From: a bacterium
Lineage (GTDB): Bacteria; Myxococcota_A; Bradymonadia; REDH01
NCBI GenBank assembly: GCA_030427825.1
Contig: JAUICO010000015.1
Span: 1 to 58,345 of the forward strand
DNA length: 58,345 nucleotides
Reading direction: 5' to 3'
Of the stretch, positions 16,860 to 25,584 are shown piece by piece. Below the pieces are notes generated by a model. That model was given only the letters and a program-made list of their open reading frames with translations. It did not search any database and was not told the DNA's origin. Position 1 is the stretch's first letter. Every line of letters begins with the position of its first letter. The position numbers and the translations under genes were made by a program.

Positions 16860-18251
16860 ATGCGATATATCAGTACCCGCGGTCAGTCCGAGCCTCTGGC
16901 CTTCGACGAAGTGCTGCTGACCGGCCTCGCTACCGACGGCGGACTCTATGTTCCCATGGAGTGGCCGCAGTACTCCGAGACGGACCTCGCAGAGATGCGG
17001 GGCATGTCCTACGCGGAGCTGCTTTATCGGGTGATTCACCCCTTCGTGGATGGTTGCATTGCGGACGATCGGCTTCGCGTCATCGTCGACGAGACCTGTG
17101 CCGCCTTCCGGCACCAGGCGGTCGCGCCTCTGAAGCAGCTGTCAGCCGGCCGTTGGATGATGGAGCTCTTCCACGGCCCCACGCTCGCCTTCAAAGACTA
17201 CGCGCTGCAGCTCGTCGGGCGCCTCTTTTCGGAAGTCCTGGCGGCGCGTGGCGAACGAGTAACCATCATCGGCGCGACATCGGGAGACACAGGCTCTTCG
17301 GCGATCGAGGCCTGCAGAGACCGGGACAACATCGACATCTTCATTCTGCATCCGCAGGGCAGGGTGTCTGAAGTTCAGCGGCGCCAGATGACCACCGTTG
17401 CGTCGGCGAATGTGCACAACGTGGCGATCGATGGCACCTTTGACGACTGCCAGGACCTGGTGAAGTCGCTGTTCAACGACAGTGACGCGCGTGCGACTTT
17501 TCGATTGGGCGCGGTCAACTCGATCAACTGGGCCCGGATCATGGCCCAAATCGTCTACTACGCCTGGGCATCGCTGGCCCTTGGGGGCGAGCGCAGAGAA
17601 GTGAACTTTGCAGTGCCAACAGGCAACTTCGGCAACATCTACGCCGGTTTCTGTGCACGAACCATGGGCTTTCCGGTTGGCCGCCTCGTTGTGGGTACGA
17701 ACCAGAACGACATCCTCGCGCGATTCATGGCTACCGGAGAGATGTCCATCCTCGGCGTGTCTCCGTCTCTGTCCCCGAGCATGGACATCCAGGTGTCGAG
17801 CAACTTCGAGCGCCTGCTCTTCGAAGCAATGGACCGCAACAGCGAGCAGCTACGCTCGTGGATGCAGGAATTCCGTGCCGCGGGCAGCGCGCGGGCGCCG
17901 CAGGATGCATGGGAACGCATTCGCACAGAGTTTTCCGCGCATCGCTACGACGACGAAGACACAAAAAGCTGGATCGACGACACATGGAAGAAGACCGGCG
18001 AGCTGGTCGACCCACACACAGCGATCGGGATCGCCGCCGCTGCGGATGAGTGTTCGGACGGGCGGGAGCCGATCGTGTCGATAAGCACGGCGCACCCCGC
18101 GAAGTTTCCCGATGCCGTCGAGTCCGCGACCGGCATGAGGCCACCGCTGCCGCCTTTCCTCGCCGACCTGTTTGAACGCGAAGAACGTTGCGTGTCGCTG
18201 CCAAACTCTGCCGAAGCGGTTGTCGCACACATCGCGGCGACCCTCGGTTGA
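16860..18251 (+). CDS. thrC: Threonine synthase
   Basis: Converts O-phospho-homoserine to threonine with PLP. Length 463 residues, close to the long E. coli-type enzyme. The start sequence M-R-Y-I-S-T-R-G is the classic N terminus, so ATG 16860 is used rather than GTG 16827. The PLP lysine is Lys112 in L-A-F-K-D-Y-A. G-A-T-S-G-D-T-G-S-S-A-I and V-P-T-G-N-F-G-N are the phosphate and substrate loops. The gene is monocistronic as far as visible: it is divergent from the enoyl-CoA hydratase and converges on the patatin gene, with 22 bases between stops that contain a small hairpin. Confidence 0.97.
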   Translation: MRYISTRGQSEPLAFDEVLLTGLATDGGLYVPMEWPQYSETDLAEMRGMSYAELLYRVIHPFVDGCIADDRLRVIVDETCAAFRHQAVAPLKQLSAGRWMMELFHGPTLAFKDYALQLVGRLFSEVLAARGERVTIIGATSGDTGSSAIEACRDRDNIDIFILHPQGRVSEVQRRQMTTVASANVHNVAIDGTFDDCQDLVKSLFNDSDARATFRLGAVNSINWARIMAQIVYYAWASLALGGERREVNFAVPTGNFGNIYAGFCARTMGFPVGRLVVGTNQNDILARFMATGEMSILGVSPSLSPSMDIQVSSNFERLLFEAMDRNSEQLRSWMQEFRAAGSARAPQDAWERIRTEFSAHRYDDEDTKSWIDDTWKKTGELVDPHTAIGIAAAADECSDGREPIVSISTAHPAKFPDAVESATGMRPPLPPFLADLFEREERCVSLPNSAEAVVAHIAATLG

Positions 18252-18253
18252 GG

Positions 18254-18268
18254 CGGGAGGCCGTCCCG
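18254..18268. terminator. Small hairpin between convergent thrC and patatin genes
   Basis: CGGGA (18254-18258) pairs with TCCCG (18264-18268) around GGCCG. It sits in the 22-base gap between two convergent stop codons. No T run on either strand, so termination is only a possibility. Confidence 0.3.
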
Positions 18269-18273
18269 GCCGC

Positions 18274-19113
18274 TCAGTCCTCGGCCAGTGCCTGCGCGAA
18301 GGCACGGCCGCGAGCGAGGCCGCAATCAAAACCCTGCTCCAGGGTGTGGATGTCTTTCGTGAGACGAGACACCGGCATGCCGGGTTCCGGGTCGACAACA
18401 AACAACTCACCGCGCTGCATTGCGGCCTTCATGCGGTCGATTGTCCGGTTGTGATGTTCGTGCTGAATCAGGGTGATCGGGCGGGCTTCGCGGGGCACGA
18501 TGGAGCGAATGAACACGCGCTGCCACATGCGTGGCGGCGGCTTGGGTGTGTCGAGGGGACGCGTGATGATCGCGATACGCTTCTGCGTGAGATCATCACC
18601 CAGCTCGATGTCAAAGGGCACCGGGCTGGCCACACCACCGTCGACGCAGCGATGTCCTTCGACCACGGCGACGCGGTTGTATGCAACCGGCAGCGCCATC
18701 GAAGCGCGCATCCAATCTGCAAGGTTGTCCGGTTTCGGCTCGGCGGTGATCCCTTCGCCGGTTTCTATGTCCGTCGCGCAGGCAAACAACCTCGTCGGTC
18801 CGGACGTGGCTCGGACCGGGTCGAGGCCGCCGCTCTGTACGAGAAAGGAGTCCACGAGGGTGTCGATGTCGACGCCGGGTCCGCCAAAGGGGTTGAAGAA
18901 GCGACCCCAGTTGATCAGCCGGCGTCCGAAGTCCGCGTTCATCCAGAGCGCGCGGAGCTCGTCCAGCTGCCCGGCGGCAAAGTACGCCGCATTCACAATT
19001 CCTGACGATGAGCCTACGATCGCTTCAATGCGAATGTTTGACTCCGCGATCGCGGTGAGCACACCGGCGGAAAACACCGAGCGCGAGCCGCCGCCTTCGA
19101 GGGCGATAATCAC
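18274..19113 (-). CDS. Patatin-like phospholipase
   Basis: Serine lipid acyl hydrolase family with a Ser-Asp dyad, 279 residues. The N terminus carries the oxyanion Gly-rich loop G-G-G-S-R (7-11), the nucleophile elbow G-S-S-S-G with Ser36, and the catalytic aspartate in V-D-G-G with Asp158. It most resembles the short YjjU-type patatins. No signal peptide or membrane segment, so cytosolic. The start is GTG 19113, whose first two bases share the preceding gene's stop in a GTGA overlap, implying translational coupling to the M32 peptidase. It ends the minus-strand run 29261-18274. Confidence 0.92.
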   Translation of the reverse strand: MIIALEGGGSRSVFSAGVLTAIAESNIRIEAIVGSSSGIVNAAYFAAGQLDELRALWMNADFGRRLINWGRFFNPFGGPGVDIDTLVDSFLVQSGGLDPVRATSGPTRLFACATDIETGEGITAEPKPDNLADWMRASMALPVAYNRVAVVEGHRCVDGGVASPVPFDIELGDDLTQKRIAIITRPLDTPKPPPRMWQRVFIRSIVPREARPITLIQHEHHNRTIDRMKAAMQRGELFVVDPEPGMPVSRLTKDIHTLEQGFDCGLARGRAFAQALAED

Positions 19114-20603
19114 CCGGCGTCTCCGAGGTAGCGCGCGCGAAGGTGTTTCTCGAAGTCGTCCACAGCAAGCGAGCGACCGGTGGCCTGCCGCATCAGCTCG
19201 TCTTGACCGAGCGAACTTGCCTTAGCGTGGATGTTGTCACGAACCCACGCAACGAGCGATGCGAAGTTGCCTTCACCGACAAATCGCATCATCCCCGGCA
19301 GCTGCCTTCTTGCTGCGGCGAAGAGCTGGGCAGCGGTGATCGCGCCCAGAGTGTAGCTGGGAAAGTAGCCGAACTCTCCGTCAAACCAGTGGATGTCCTG
19401 CATGCAGCCGTCACGGTCCGTGTCCGCGGCGACTCCGACGTACTTCAGGCTCAGCTCACGCCACGCGCCGGGCAGCTCGGCGGGGTCCAGATCGCCGCTG
19501 ATCAGCGCACGTTCCAAATCAAAGCGCATCAACACATGGGCGGGGTAGGTGACCTCGTCGGCCTCGACGCGGATCAGACCGCGCTCCACGCGATTGCACC
19601 ACGCGTACAGGTTGTCGGCGCTCCACGAGTCCCCACTGGTGCCGAACGCACGACGGAGCGTTGGCGCAAGCCAGGTCACAAACTCTCGTGAGTGTGAAAG
19701 CTGCATCTCCATCAGGAGCGACTGGCTCTCGTGCAGGGTCATGCCGCGGGCGCCGCCTACAGGCTGATTACGCCATTCTACCGGCAGGCCCTGCTCGTAG
19801 AGCGCGTGCCCCGTCTCGTGAATGACCGCCTGCAGCGCGCCGACGAAGTCTGTGTCGCTGTAGCGTGTTGTGATTCGAACATCGCCGGGCGCACCACCAC
19901 AGAACGGGTGCAGGCTCTCGTCCAGTCTGCCCTGCTCGAAGTTGAACCCGAGCGCACGCATCACCTCTTCAAAGGCAGCTCGCTGCGCGCTGCGATCGAC
20001 GGTACCCGTAGGAGGCACCGGAGGTCGCGCCGCAGCCTGCGCATCGATGACCTCGTCTACAAGCTGACGATGAAAGCCGGCGAGGTCGCCGAAGATGCGT
20101 CGGATCTCCGCCTCGTTGCTTCCCGGGTCGTGGCGATCGACGAGTGCATCGTATGGCGAGCATCCCAGCGCGGATGCCTTCGCCTCTGCGACCTCCTGCA
20201 CGAGGCGCAGCGTCTCTCGGAACGCAGGCAGCAGTGACGCGTAGTCGTCGGCAGGCCGCGCGTCGCGCCACAGCATCTGCGTCTTCGAGCTCTGCCGCGT
20301 CATCGCCTCAAGCAGCGTCGCGGGCACGGCTACGGAGTGCAGCCTCTGGTGTGCGAGCTCTCGAAGGTTTGCCCGCTGCCAGGGGGTGAGCGACTCGTCG
20401 GCCTCAGCGGCTGCGATCCGCTCAGCGAGCCGCGGCGAAGTGATCGCCTCGTGCGCGCTGACCTGAAGCAGCGCGAGCTGCTCAGCTCTGACGTCGGCCG
20501 AGCCACGGGGCATGATCGTGTTCATGTCCCAGTAGAGCATGCCTACGATGTGCTTTGTCACACCGATCTTCTCGGCGGCAGCGTGTACGGCGTCGTAGGT
20601 CAC
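19110..20603 (-). CDS. M32 family metallocarboxypeptidase (carboxypeptidase Taq type)
   Basis: Zinc carboxypeptidase with broad specificity that removes C-terminal residues, excluding proline. 497 residues, the usual length for this family. The zinc motif H-E-T-G-H is at 262-266 (I-H-E-T-G-H-A-L-Y-E), and the M32 block L-H-E-S-Q-S with the second-sphere Glu and D-R-D-G-C-M-Q-D-I-H-W-F follow. The start is GTG 20603 with no clear ribosome site. The next gene overlaps its stop by four bases. No signal peptide; cytosolic. Probably a general peptidase recycling peptides. Confidence 0.94.
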   Translation of the reverse strand: MTYDAVHAAAEKIGVTKHIVGMLYWDMNTIMPRGSADVRAEQLALLQVSAHEAITSPRLAERIAAAEADESLTPWQRANLRELAHQRLHSVAVPATLLEAMTRQSSKTQMLWRDARPADDYASLLPAFRETLRLVQEVAEAKASALGCSPYDALVDRHDPGSNEAEIRRIFGDLAGFHRQLVDEVIDAQAAARPPVPPTGTVDRSAQRAAFEEVMRALGFNFEQGRLDESLHPFCGGAPGDVRITTRYSDTDFVGALQAVIHETGHALYEQGLPVEWRNQPVGGARGMTLHESQSLLMEMQLSHSREFVTWLAPTLRRAFGTSGDSWSADNLYAWCNRVERGLIRVEADEVTYPAHVLMRFDLERALISGDLDPAELPGAWRELSLKYVGVAADTDRDGCMQDIHWFDGEFGYFPSYTLGAITAAQLFAAARRQLPGMMRFVGEGNFASLVAWVRDNIHAKASSLGQDELMRQATGRSLAVDDFEKHLRARYLGDAG

Positions 20604-20640
20604 AGGCGGCTCGCTCGGTCGCTGGAGTGGGGGGCGGCGA

Positions 20641-20898
20641 TCAGGCGTAGTATGGGTTCTCGCCTGCCTCGTGATCCGTCACGTCGACCACCGCTTTGAC
20701 GTCGGGGAACTCTTCGAAGATCAGCCGTTCGATGCCGTTCTTCAGGGTCGCAGCGGAGCTTGAGCAGCCCTGACAGCCACCCGACAAACGAACGTAGACC
20801 TTTTCGTTGAGGTAGTCGACAAGGTGCACTTTGCCACCGTGGCTGGCGACCGCCGGGTTGATCATGTCGTCGATGACTCTCTTAATCTTTCTGCGCAT
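20641..20898 (-). CDS. NifU-like iron-sulfur scaffold, C-terminal-domain type
   Basis: An 85-residue NifU C-terminal (Nfu) domain alone. It binds a [4Fe-4S] cluster between subunits through C42-x-x-C45 (G-G-C-Q-G-C-S-S-S) and passes it to apo-proteins in the cytosol. The block V-Y-V-R-L-S-G-G-C and L-K-N-G-I-E are typical. I used ATG 20898 because it begins the conserved helix M-R-R-K-I-K; an upstream TTG at 20937 would add 13 non-conserved residues. It lies between the esterase lipoprotein and the M32 gene. It may serve iron-sulfur enzymes such as HemW nearby, but that is inference. Confidence 0.9.
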   Translation of the reverse strand: MRRKIKRVIDDMINPAVASHGGKVHLVDYLNEKVYVRLSGGCQGCSSSAATLKNGIERLIFEEFPDVKAVVDVTDHEAGENPYYA

Positions 20899-20976
20899 AC
20901 GCTGCTCTCTGAGCGGGTGTAGATTGCGTGTGCCCAATGTGCGCGCGATCTGCGAATCGTCAATGCCTGCACACGC

Positions 20977-21870
20977 CTATCGCGCGTTTTCGTGCAGCCA
21001 ATGCAGCGCACGCGTGAACCTCGGCGCCCAATCTCTGGGAAAATGATGCCCGCCCGGGTGCGACTCACGGAGAATCGGCGCCTCTGCTGCGGACCAGGTC
21101 GCGGCGACACGGTCGCTGAGCTGTCGCCGCCCCTCGGGCTCGCCGTCGCCGATCATGAGGTACAGGGGCGGCAGGTCGCCGTCGCCCGCCACAGGCGCAT
21201 CGCTCCAACCACCGGGAGCGATCGCCAGTACGCCGGCCCAGAAGTCAGGGTGAAGCGCGGCGACCGAAGCCGCGTGAAGCGCGCCCTGGGAGAAGCCCCC
21301 GACAAAGGCGCGGTCACGGCGGACCGGGATTTCGTGGTCGAGAGCGTCCAGCGTGTGTCGCAGCAGATCGTGTGTCAGCGCCGGTGCTCCCCGGTTCCAT
21401 TGAAATCGACCGCCGCCCATGACCTGCGCGCCATCGGGGCAGAGCGCCACGAAACCTGCGCGGGCGCCCATGTCGCAGACGTGGGAAAAACCCTCGCCGC
21501 TGACTCCGTAGCCGTGCAGTAGGAACAGCACCGGAAATCCGCCCGACGGGGCGTCGCCATCGGGAATCGATAGGAACAGACGGCGCACTTCAGGATGATC
21601 GCCGGGCGCCGCGGTTGCCCGGTTGCGCACTTCGTAGACGGGAGGGGACGCCGCCGACCGTGAGGCGAGGGGTTGTCTCGCAGCGCGGATCGCGTCGACA
21701 TCACCGGCAGCGCCTGTTGCGTCAGTGGCCGCGTTCGCTGCCGTTGTTTCGGACTCCCTCGGCGGTGCCGGTGTCCCGTGTTGGCGGCAGCCCGCCAACG
21801 CCATATTCGCGATCAGCGTGAAAACGAGCGCCGCGTAGACCGGGCCTGAGCTGCGAAATCTACATCCCAT
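20977..21870 (-). CDS. Alpha/beta-hydrolase lipoprotein (esterase/feruloyl-esterase-like)
   Basis: A 297-residue lipoprotein. The signal ends A-L-A-G-C27-R-Q, with lipobox L-A-G-C. A Thr/Ala/Asn linker follows, then an alpha/beta hydrolase of the poly(3-hydroxybutyrate) depolymerase/phospholipase-carboxylesterase group. The oxyanion motif F-L-L-H-G-Y-G, the nucleophile elbow G-G-F-S-Q-G-A (Ser), a likely Asp in I-G-D-G-E and a late His in S-H-P-G-G-H-H are visible. It overlaps the upstream TPR gene by 11 bases (21860-21870), implying coupled translation. Substrate unknown; the envelope location suggests hydrolysis of extracellular esters. Confidence 0.85.
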   Translation of the reverse strand: MGCRFRSSGPVYAALVFTLIANMALAGCRQHGTPAPPRESETTAANAATDATGAAGDVDAIRAARQPLASRSAASPPVYEVRNRATAAPGDHPEVRRLFLSIPDGDAPSGGFPVLFLLHGYGVSGEGFSHVCDMGARAGFVALCPDGAQVMGGGRFQWNRGAPALTHDLLRHTLDALDHEIPVRRDRAFVGGFSQGALHAASVAALHPDFWAGVLAIAPGGWSDAPVAGDGDLPPLYLMIGDGEPEGRRQLSDRVAATWSAAEAPILRESHPGGHHFPRDWAPRFTRALHWLHENAR

Positions 21871-24800
21871 CGAGCAGTTCTCGCAGCGCGGCTGCGGTCA
21901 GCGGATGCGCCCTGGCCACATGGTCCAGGAGGGCGCCGATGTTCGACTCTCCGGCCAGGCGCCCATAGAGGCTGATGGCCCAGGCTACCTCGGTCCATGT
22001 TGGCGGCATGGGCTCGATACCGTCATCACAGCATCGGAGCGTCTCGCGGAGGGACATTCCCGCGCGCGACGCATCTTCCTGCGCGAGGTAGGTGCGCGCC
22101 ATCTCGAAGTGGGTCTCCGGCGAGTTCGGGTCGATGACCATCGCGCCGGTCAACGCCAGCAACGCGGAGCGAGGTTCGGCGCCGGCGTCGAGAAGGTAGC
22201 GGCCCTTTCGTACGAGCAGCGCTCGGCGCAGTTCTCCCGGCCTGCCGTCCTGCAGCAGCTGGTCGATGTGAGCGACGGCATCCGAGGGAGATTCCAGCGC
22301 GAGCGAATCGAGCTCGTGCATGAGGACGGCGTTGTCGTCGAACGCTGCGTCGTAGCTCGCGGTTGGCGGCAGCCCGACGATTTCGAGGTCGTCGGTGTCT
22401 TTGAAGTCTTCCCAATCGTCTCCACCGCCGGTTAGGTCAGGGCGCGACATGTCGCCCGTCACGAGGCTGTGGGGCGCAGTGGTGTGAGCGGTGACCTCCT
22501 GCTCGTCGAAGTCGATGGCCTCGCCGGCCGCCTCGATCAGGTCTTCGTCGCCACTACGAAGGGCCGCCGCGTGGGCTTCGCGCATCATCGTGGCGCGCTC
22601 ATCCGGATCGAGGAGCTCCTCTGCGAGGACCAGGAGGCTCAGGGCCAGCGTCTCGTCGTCACCGTGCCGTCGCGCGGCGTCTGCCGTAGCCTCCAGGGCG
22701 TCAACGCTGGACGGACGGAGCTGACGGGCAGCCTCAAGAATCTCAAGCTCTCGTGGAGCGCCATCGGTGGCCGCCGCGTGGTGCCTTGCCAACAAAACGA
22801 GCTTGCGGGCGACCGCCGACGCCGTGCCCTCATCAAGATCGGAGTCGGCGATGGCGATCGCGTTGTTGATGCTTCGAATCTCACCCGGCGTGTCGAGCAG
22901 GAGGCTGAGCTCGTGCAACGTGAGGTACACCAGCTCAGCGGCATCTTCGCTGTCCTGTCCGATCGAGGTCAGGGCTTCGAGCACCTCCTGGTCGCCCGGG
23001 ACCTGCTTGATGACCTCGCGCAGACGCTCGATGGCCGAGCTTGCGTCGTTGAGGTGGCGTACCTCGATGAGGCCGAGTGCGCGCTGGACCTCGGTGCGCT
23101 CGAAGGACTCGAGGTTGCGGCTGGTCAGCATGGCCCGGTAGTCTATGGCAGCCGCGCTGAAGTTGCCGTCCGCAGCATGCATTTCAGCGCGCATTCGGCG
23201 CCCGGGGATGTTCGTCGGGTCCAACGTGACGAGCCGCTCGACGTCCTCAAACGCGGCCCGTTGGTCGCCGCTCTTCTGGTGCAGTCGCGCGCGAAGAATG
23301 AGCCAGTTCGGCAGGTCGCCGTCCTGGGCGGTGTCAATTCGATCGCCATAGATGCGGAGCAGGTTTCCGACATCGTCGCGCGCTGCGTAGATGCTCTCGA
23401 GTGTGGCCAGGACCTCGGGTCGCCTGCCGGCCACCTCAGGGTCGAGCCTGCGTGCTTCGGTGAGGGCGGTGAGCGCAGCGGCGTCGTCCTCGAATACTTC
23501 GGAGCGCAACACCCCAAGCTCAGCGAGGGCTTCGGCTCTCTCTGAGCTGAAGGCTCGCGACGCGAGGTCTTCAAGCGCCGCAGCGAGGGTGTCTCGATTC
23601 TGACTTACGCGTGCCTGTGTCACTCGGTCGCGGTATGCCTGTATCTGCGCAAGGCGGTCACCGTCTGCCGGGCTGTGGTCATCAATCGGTGCTGAGATGA
23701 CGATGTCGATGGCGTCACGGCGAAGCTTGACCGCACGGGCAACGTCGCCGAGGCGTCTCTCCATGCCTGCCCTAAGCTCGTAAAAAGCAAACATGTGGCC
23801 GAGAGCGCCGATATCGCCTTCGGCGGTCTTTGGTCTCCAGTAGTCGATGGCGTCCATGATGCGGCGCCGGGCTTCATCATTCCTGCCGGCCGCGTCCGCA
23901 AGGGCTGTCAGGCAGTGCAGCGTGCGGAAGCTGTACGGGTCGGTGTCCGCGGCAGCGAGTGCCTGCTGGTATCCCCGTTTGATGTCCTTGAGCTCGTACG
24001 CATACACCTCTGCAGCGAGCAGGCGCGCGTCCACGCTGCGTCGATCGCCCAGCGCCTCCATCTTACGTGCCGCCGCTTCAAGGACCGGAATCGCCTTCTT
24101 TCCGCGCCCGCGCGCAACCATCGCAGCCCCCGACCACATCAGCGTCGTGGGATGTGCAGAGTCGATTTCGTTTGCCGCCTTGAGGCACGTGAGCGCAAAG
24201 TCGCTGGTTCGACCGTTGTCGGTTCCTGATCGAGCGAGATCAAACAACGCCTCGATGGATTCGTCAGCCGATGTGAATTCGTCTACGGTGGCTTCAATCA
24301 CCGCGTCTACCGGAGCGTTGAAATCCACCTTGTCGAAACGGCGATTCGCTGTGTTTGTTCCGAATTCGACACCGGAGGGTGAGCGTGTGTTTGGTTGAGC
24401 CGGCGAGCCGACGAACCCCACCGACATCGAGCCGGAGTCAAACGCACGTTCGAAGGCCCGACGCCCAAATCGCATCTCATCATCTCTTCCGGTGGCAGCC
24501 AGTCGGTCGAGAAGGGCGCGTGTGAACGACTTGACGTTGATGGCGTCGCCCTGCAGCCAGGCGCGTCGAGCGGCAAACTCAAGCGCAACGATATCATTGT
24601 TTGATTTCTGGAGGCGTCCACGGATTTCGGCGTCCAGCTGATTGCGCGCGGACTCCGTGCGTGATGCCAGCAGCGTCTCGTAGAATCGTGTGTCAACGAA
24701 GGGATGCGGGTGAGTCCGGCGTCCCGCGAAGTAGGCACTTTGCGCCTGCAGGTAGTCGTGTTGAAAAAGTGAATTCTCAGCGTCGCGTAGTTCTTCGCGA

Positions 24801-25579
24801 AGTGCGGAGACCGCCAGCGCCGGGAGGAACACGGTGCTGAATGTGTTTGGATACCTGTCCATGAGGTCAGCCGGAGCGACGCCGAACTCCACCTCAATCC
24901 CATGGTCCGCAACCGCCACCAGCGCAGGGCCCAGCGATTCGCCTGCCGGGAGCTTCCAGCCGGCCGGCAGGAACACAGTGGCGCAAGTCGCCCGAACGAC
25001 ATCGATTGACAGTGAGTCGTTCTCTCCGGTGACGGCGCCGTTGAGGCCGCTGATACGGCCGAATGATTCGGCGGCGATTCGCGTCGTCTCGGCGATTCTC
25101 TCTGGAACCGAGACTTCATCGATACCGAAGCCGATAGAGGACCACGGGATCAGCGTAATGCTGCCCGAGGGCGCGGCGACGGCGCCAAAGCGGGCGCACC
25201 ATGCAGCGCTCTTCAGCGGGACGTTCTCCCGGGCTTCGACAAGCAGCGAACCCTCCTGCAGACGCGCGATGAACTCCCAGTCCGGCATCGCGGAGGAGAG
25301 CAGCTTCGCAGCCGTCTCGCAGATCGCTTCCGCGGAGACAGCGATGCGCAACCAGCGCAGGTCGAAGCGCGTTCGACGAAGGTTCTCGCCGCTATCTCCA
25401 ATCTCGAAAGGCGCCGTCGCCTCGAGGCCGATGACGCGCACGCCGGGCGCCACAGAGACGTCGAAAACCGTCATGCGGGGCACCGCGTCGTCACTCAGCT
25501 CACAGCCGAGCGGGCTTTCGCTGATCGTCGCCCACGGAGATGGGTGGTGCCGGCCGCTATGTGTGGCGTCGGTGGTCAT
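21860..25579 (-). CDS. Large TPR-containing protein of unknown function
   Basis: A 1239-residue protein. Residues 1-250 look like a globular beta-rich domain with many Val/Ile and regularly spaced Trp; I do not recognise it. From about 400 onward there are many tetratricopeptide-like helical pairs with clear TPR signatures (A-x-x-x-x-Y/F ... A-x-x-D-P), covering work-load-like repeats to about 860, and a further TPR group at the end (1120-1220). An acidic linker with Glu/Asp runs about 1050-1110. No signal peptide and no membrane segment. It overlaps the esterase start by 11 bases and begins 5 bases after the 432-residue gene stop, so the three are one transcript. Its role is probably multi-protein assembly or scaffolding; partners unknown. 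Confidence 0.82.
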   Translation of the reverse strand: MTTDATHSGRHHPSPWATISESPLGCELSDDAVPRMTVFDVSVAPGVRVIGLEATAPFEIGDSGENLRRTRFDLRWLRIAVSAEAICETAAKLLSSAMPDWEFIARLQEGSLLVEARENVPLKSAAWCARFGAVAAPSGSITLIPWSSIGFGIDEVSVPERIAETTRIAAESFGRISGLNGAVTGENDSLSIDVVRATCATVFLPAGWKLPAGESLGPALVAVADHGIEVEFGVAPADLMDRYPNTFSTVFLPALAVSALREELRDAENSLFQHDYLQAQSAYFAGRRTHPHPFVDTRFYETLLASRTESARNQLDAEIRGRLQKSNNDIVALEFAARRAWLQGDAINVKSFTRALLDRLAATGRDDEMRFGRRAFERAFDSGSMSVGFVGSPAQPNTRSPSGVEFGTNTANRRFDKVDFNAPVDAVIEATVDEFTSADESIEALFDLARSGTDNGRTSDFALTCLKAANEIDSAHPTTLMWSGAAMVARGRGKKAIPVLEAAARKMEALGDRRSVDARLLAAEVYAYELKDIKRGYQQALAAADTDPYSFRTLHCLTALADAAGRNDEARRRIMDAIDYWRPKTAEGDIGALGHMFAFYELRAGMERRLGDVARAVKLRRDAIDIVISAPIDDHSPADGDRLAQIQAYRDRVTQARVSQNRDTLAAALEDLASRAFSSERAEALAELGVLRSEVFEDDAAALTALTEARRLDPEVAGRRPEVLATLESIYAARDDVGNLLRIYGDRIDTAQDGDLPNWLILRARLHQKSGDQRAAFEDVERLVTLDPTNIPGRRMRAEMHAADGNFSAAAIDYRAMLTSRNLESFERTEVQRALGLIEVRHLNDASSAIERLREVIKQVPGDQEVLEALTSIGQDSEDAAELVYLTLHELSLLLDTPGEIRSINNAIAIADSDLDEGTASAVARKLVLLARHHAAATDGAPRELEILEAARQLRPSSVDALEATADAARRHGDDETLALSLLVLAEELLDPDERATMMREAHAAALRSGDEDLIEAAGEAIDFDEQEVTAHTTAPHSLVTGDMSRPDLTGGGDDWEDFKDTDDLEIVGLPPTASYDAAFDDNAVLMHELDSLALESPSDAVAHIDQLLQDGRPGELRRALLVRKGRYLLDAGAEPRSALLALTGAMVIDPNSPETHFEMARTYLAQEDASRAGMSLRETLRCCDDGIEPMPPTWTEVAWAISLYGRLAGESNIGALLDHVARAHPLTAAALRELLDGM

Positions 25580-25584
25580 CAGCC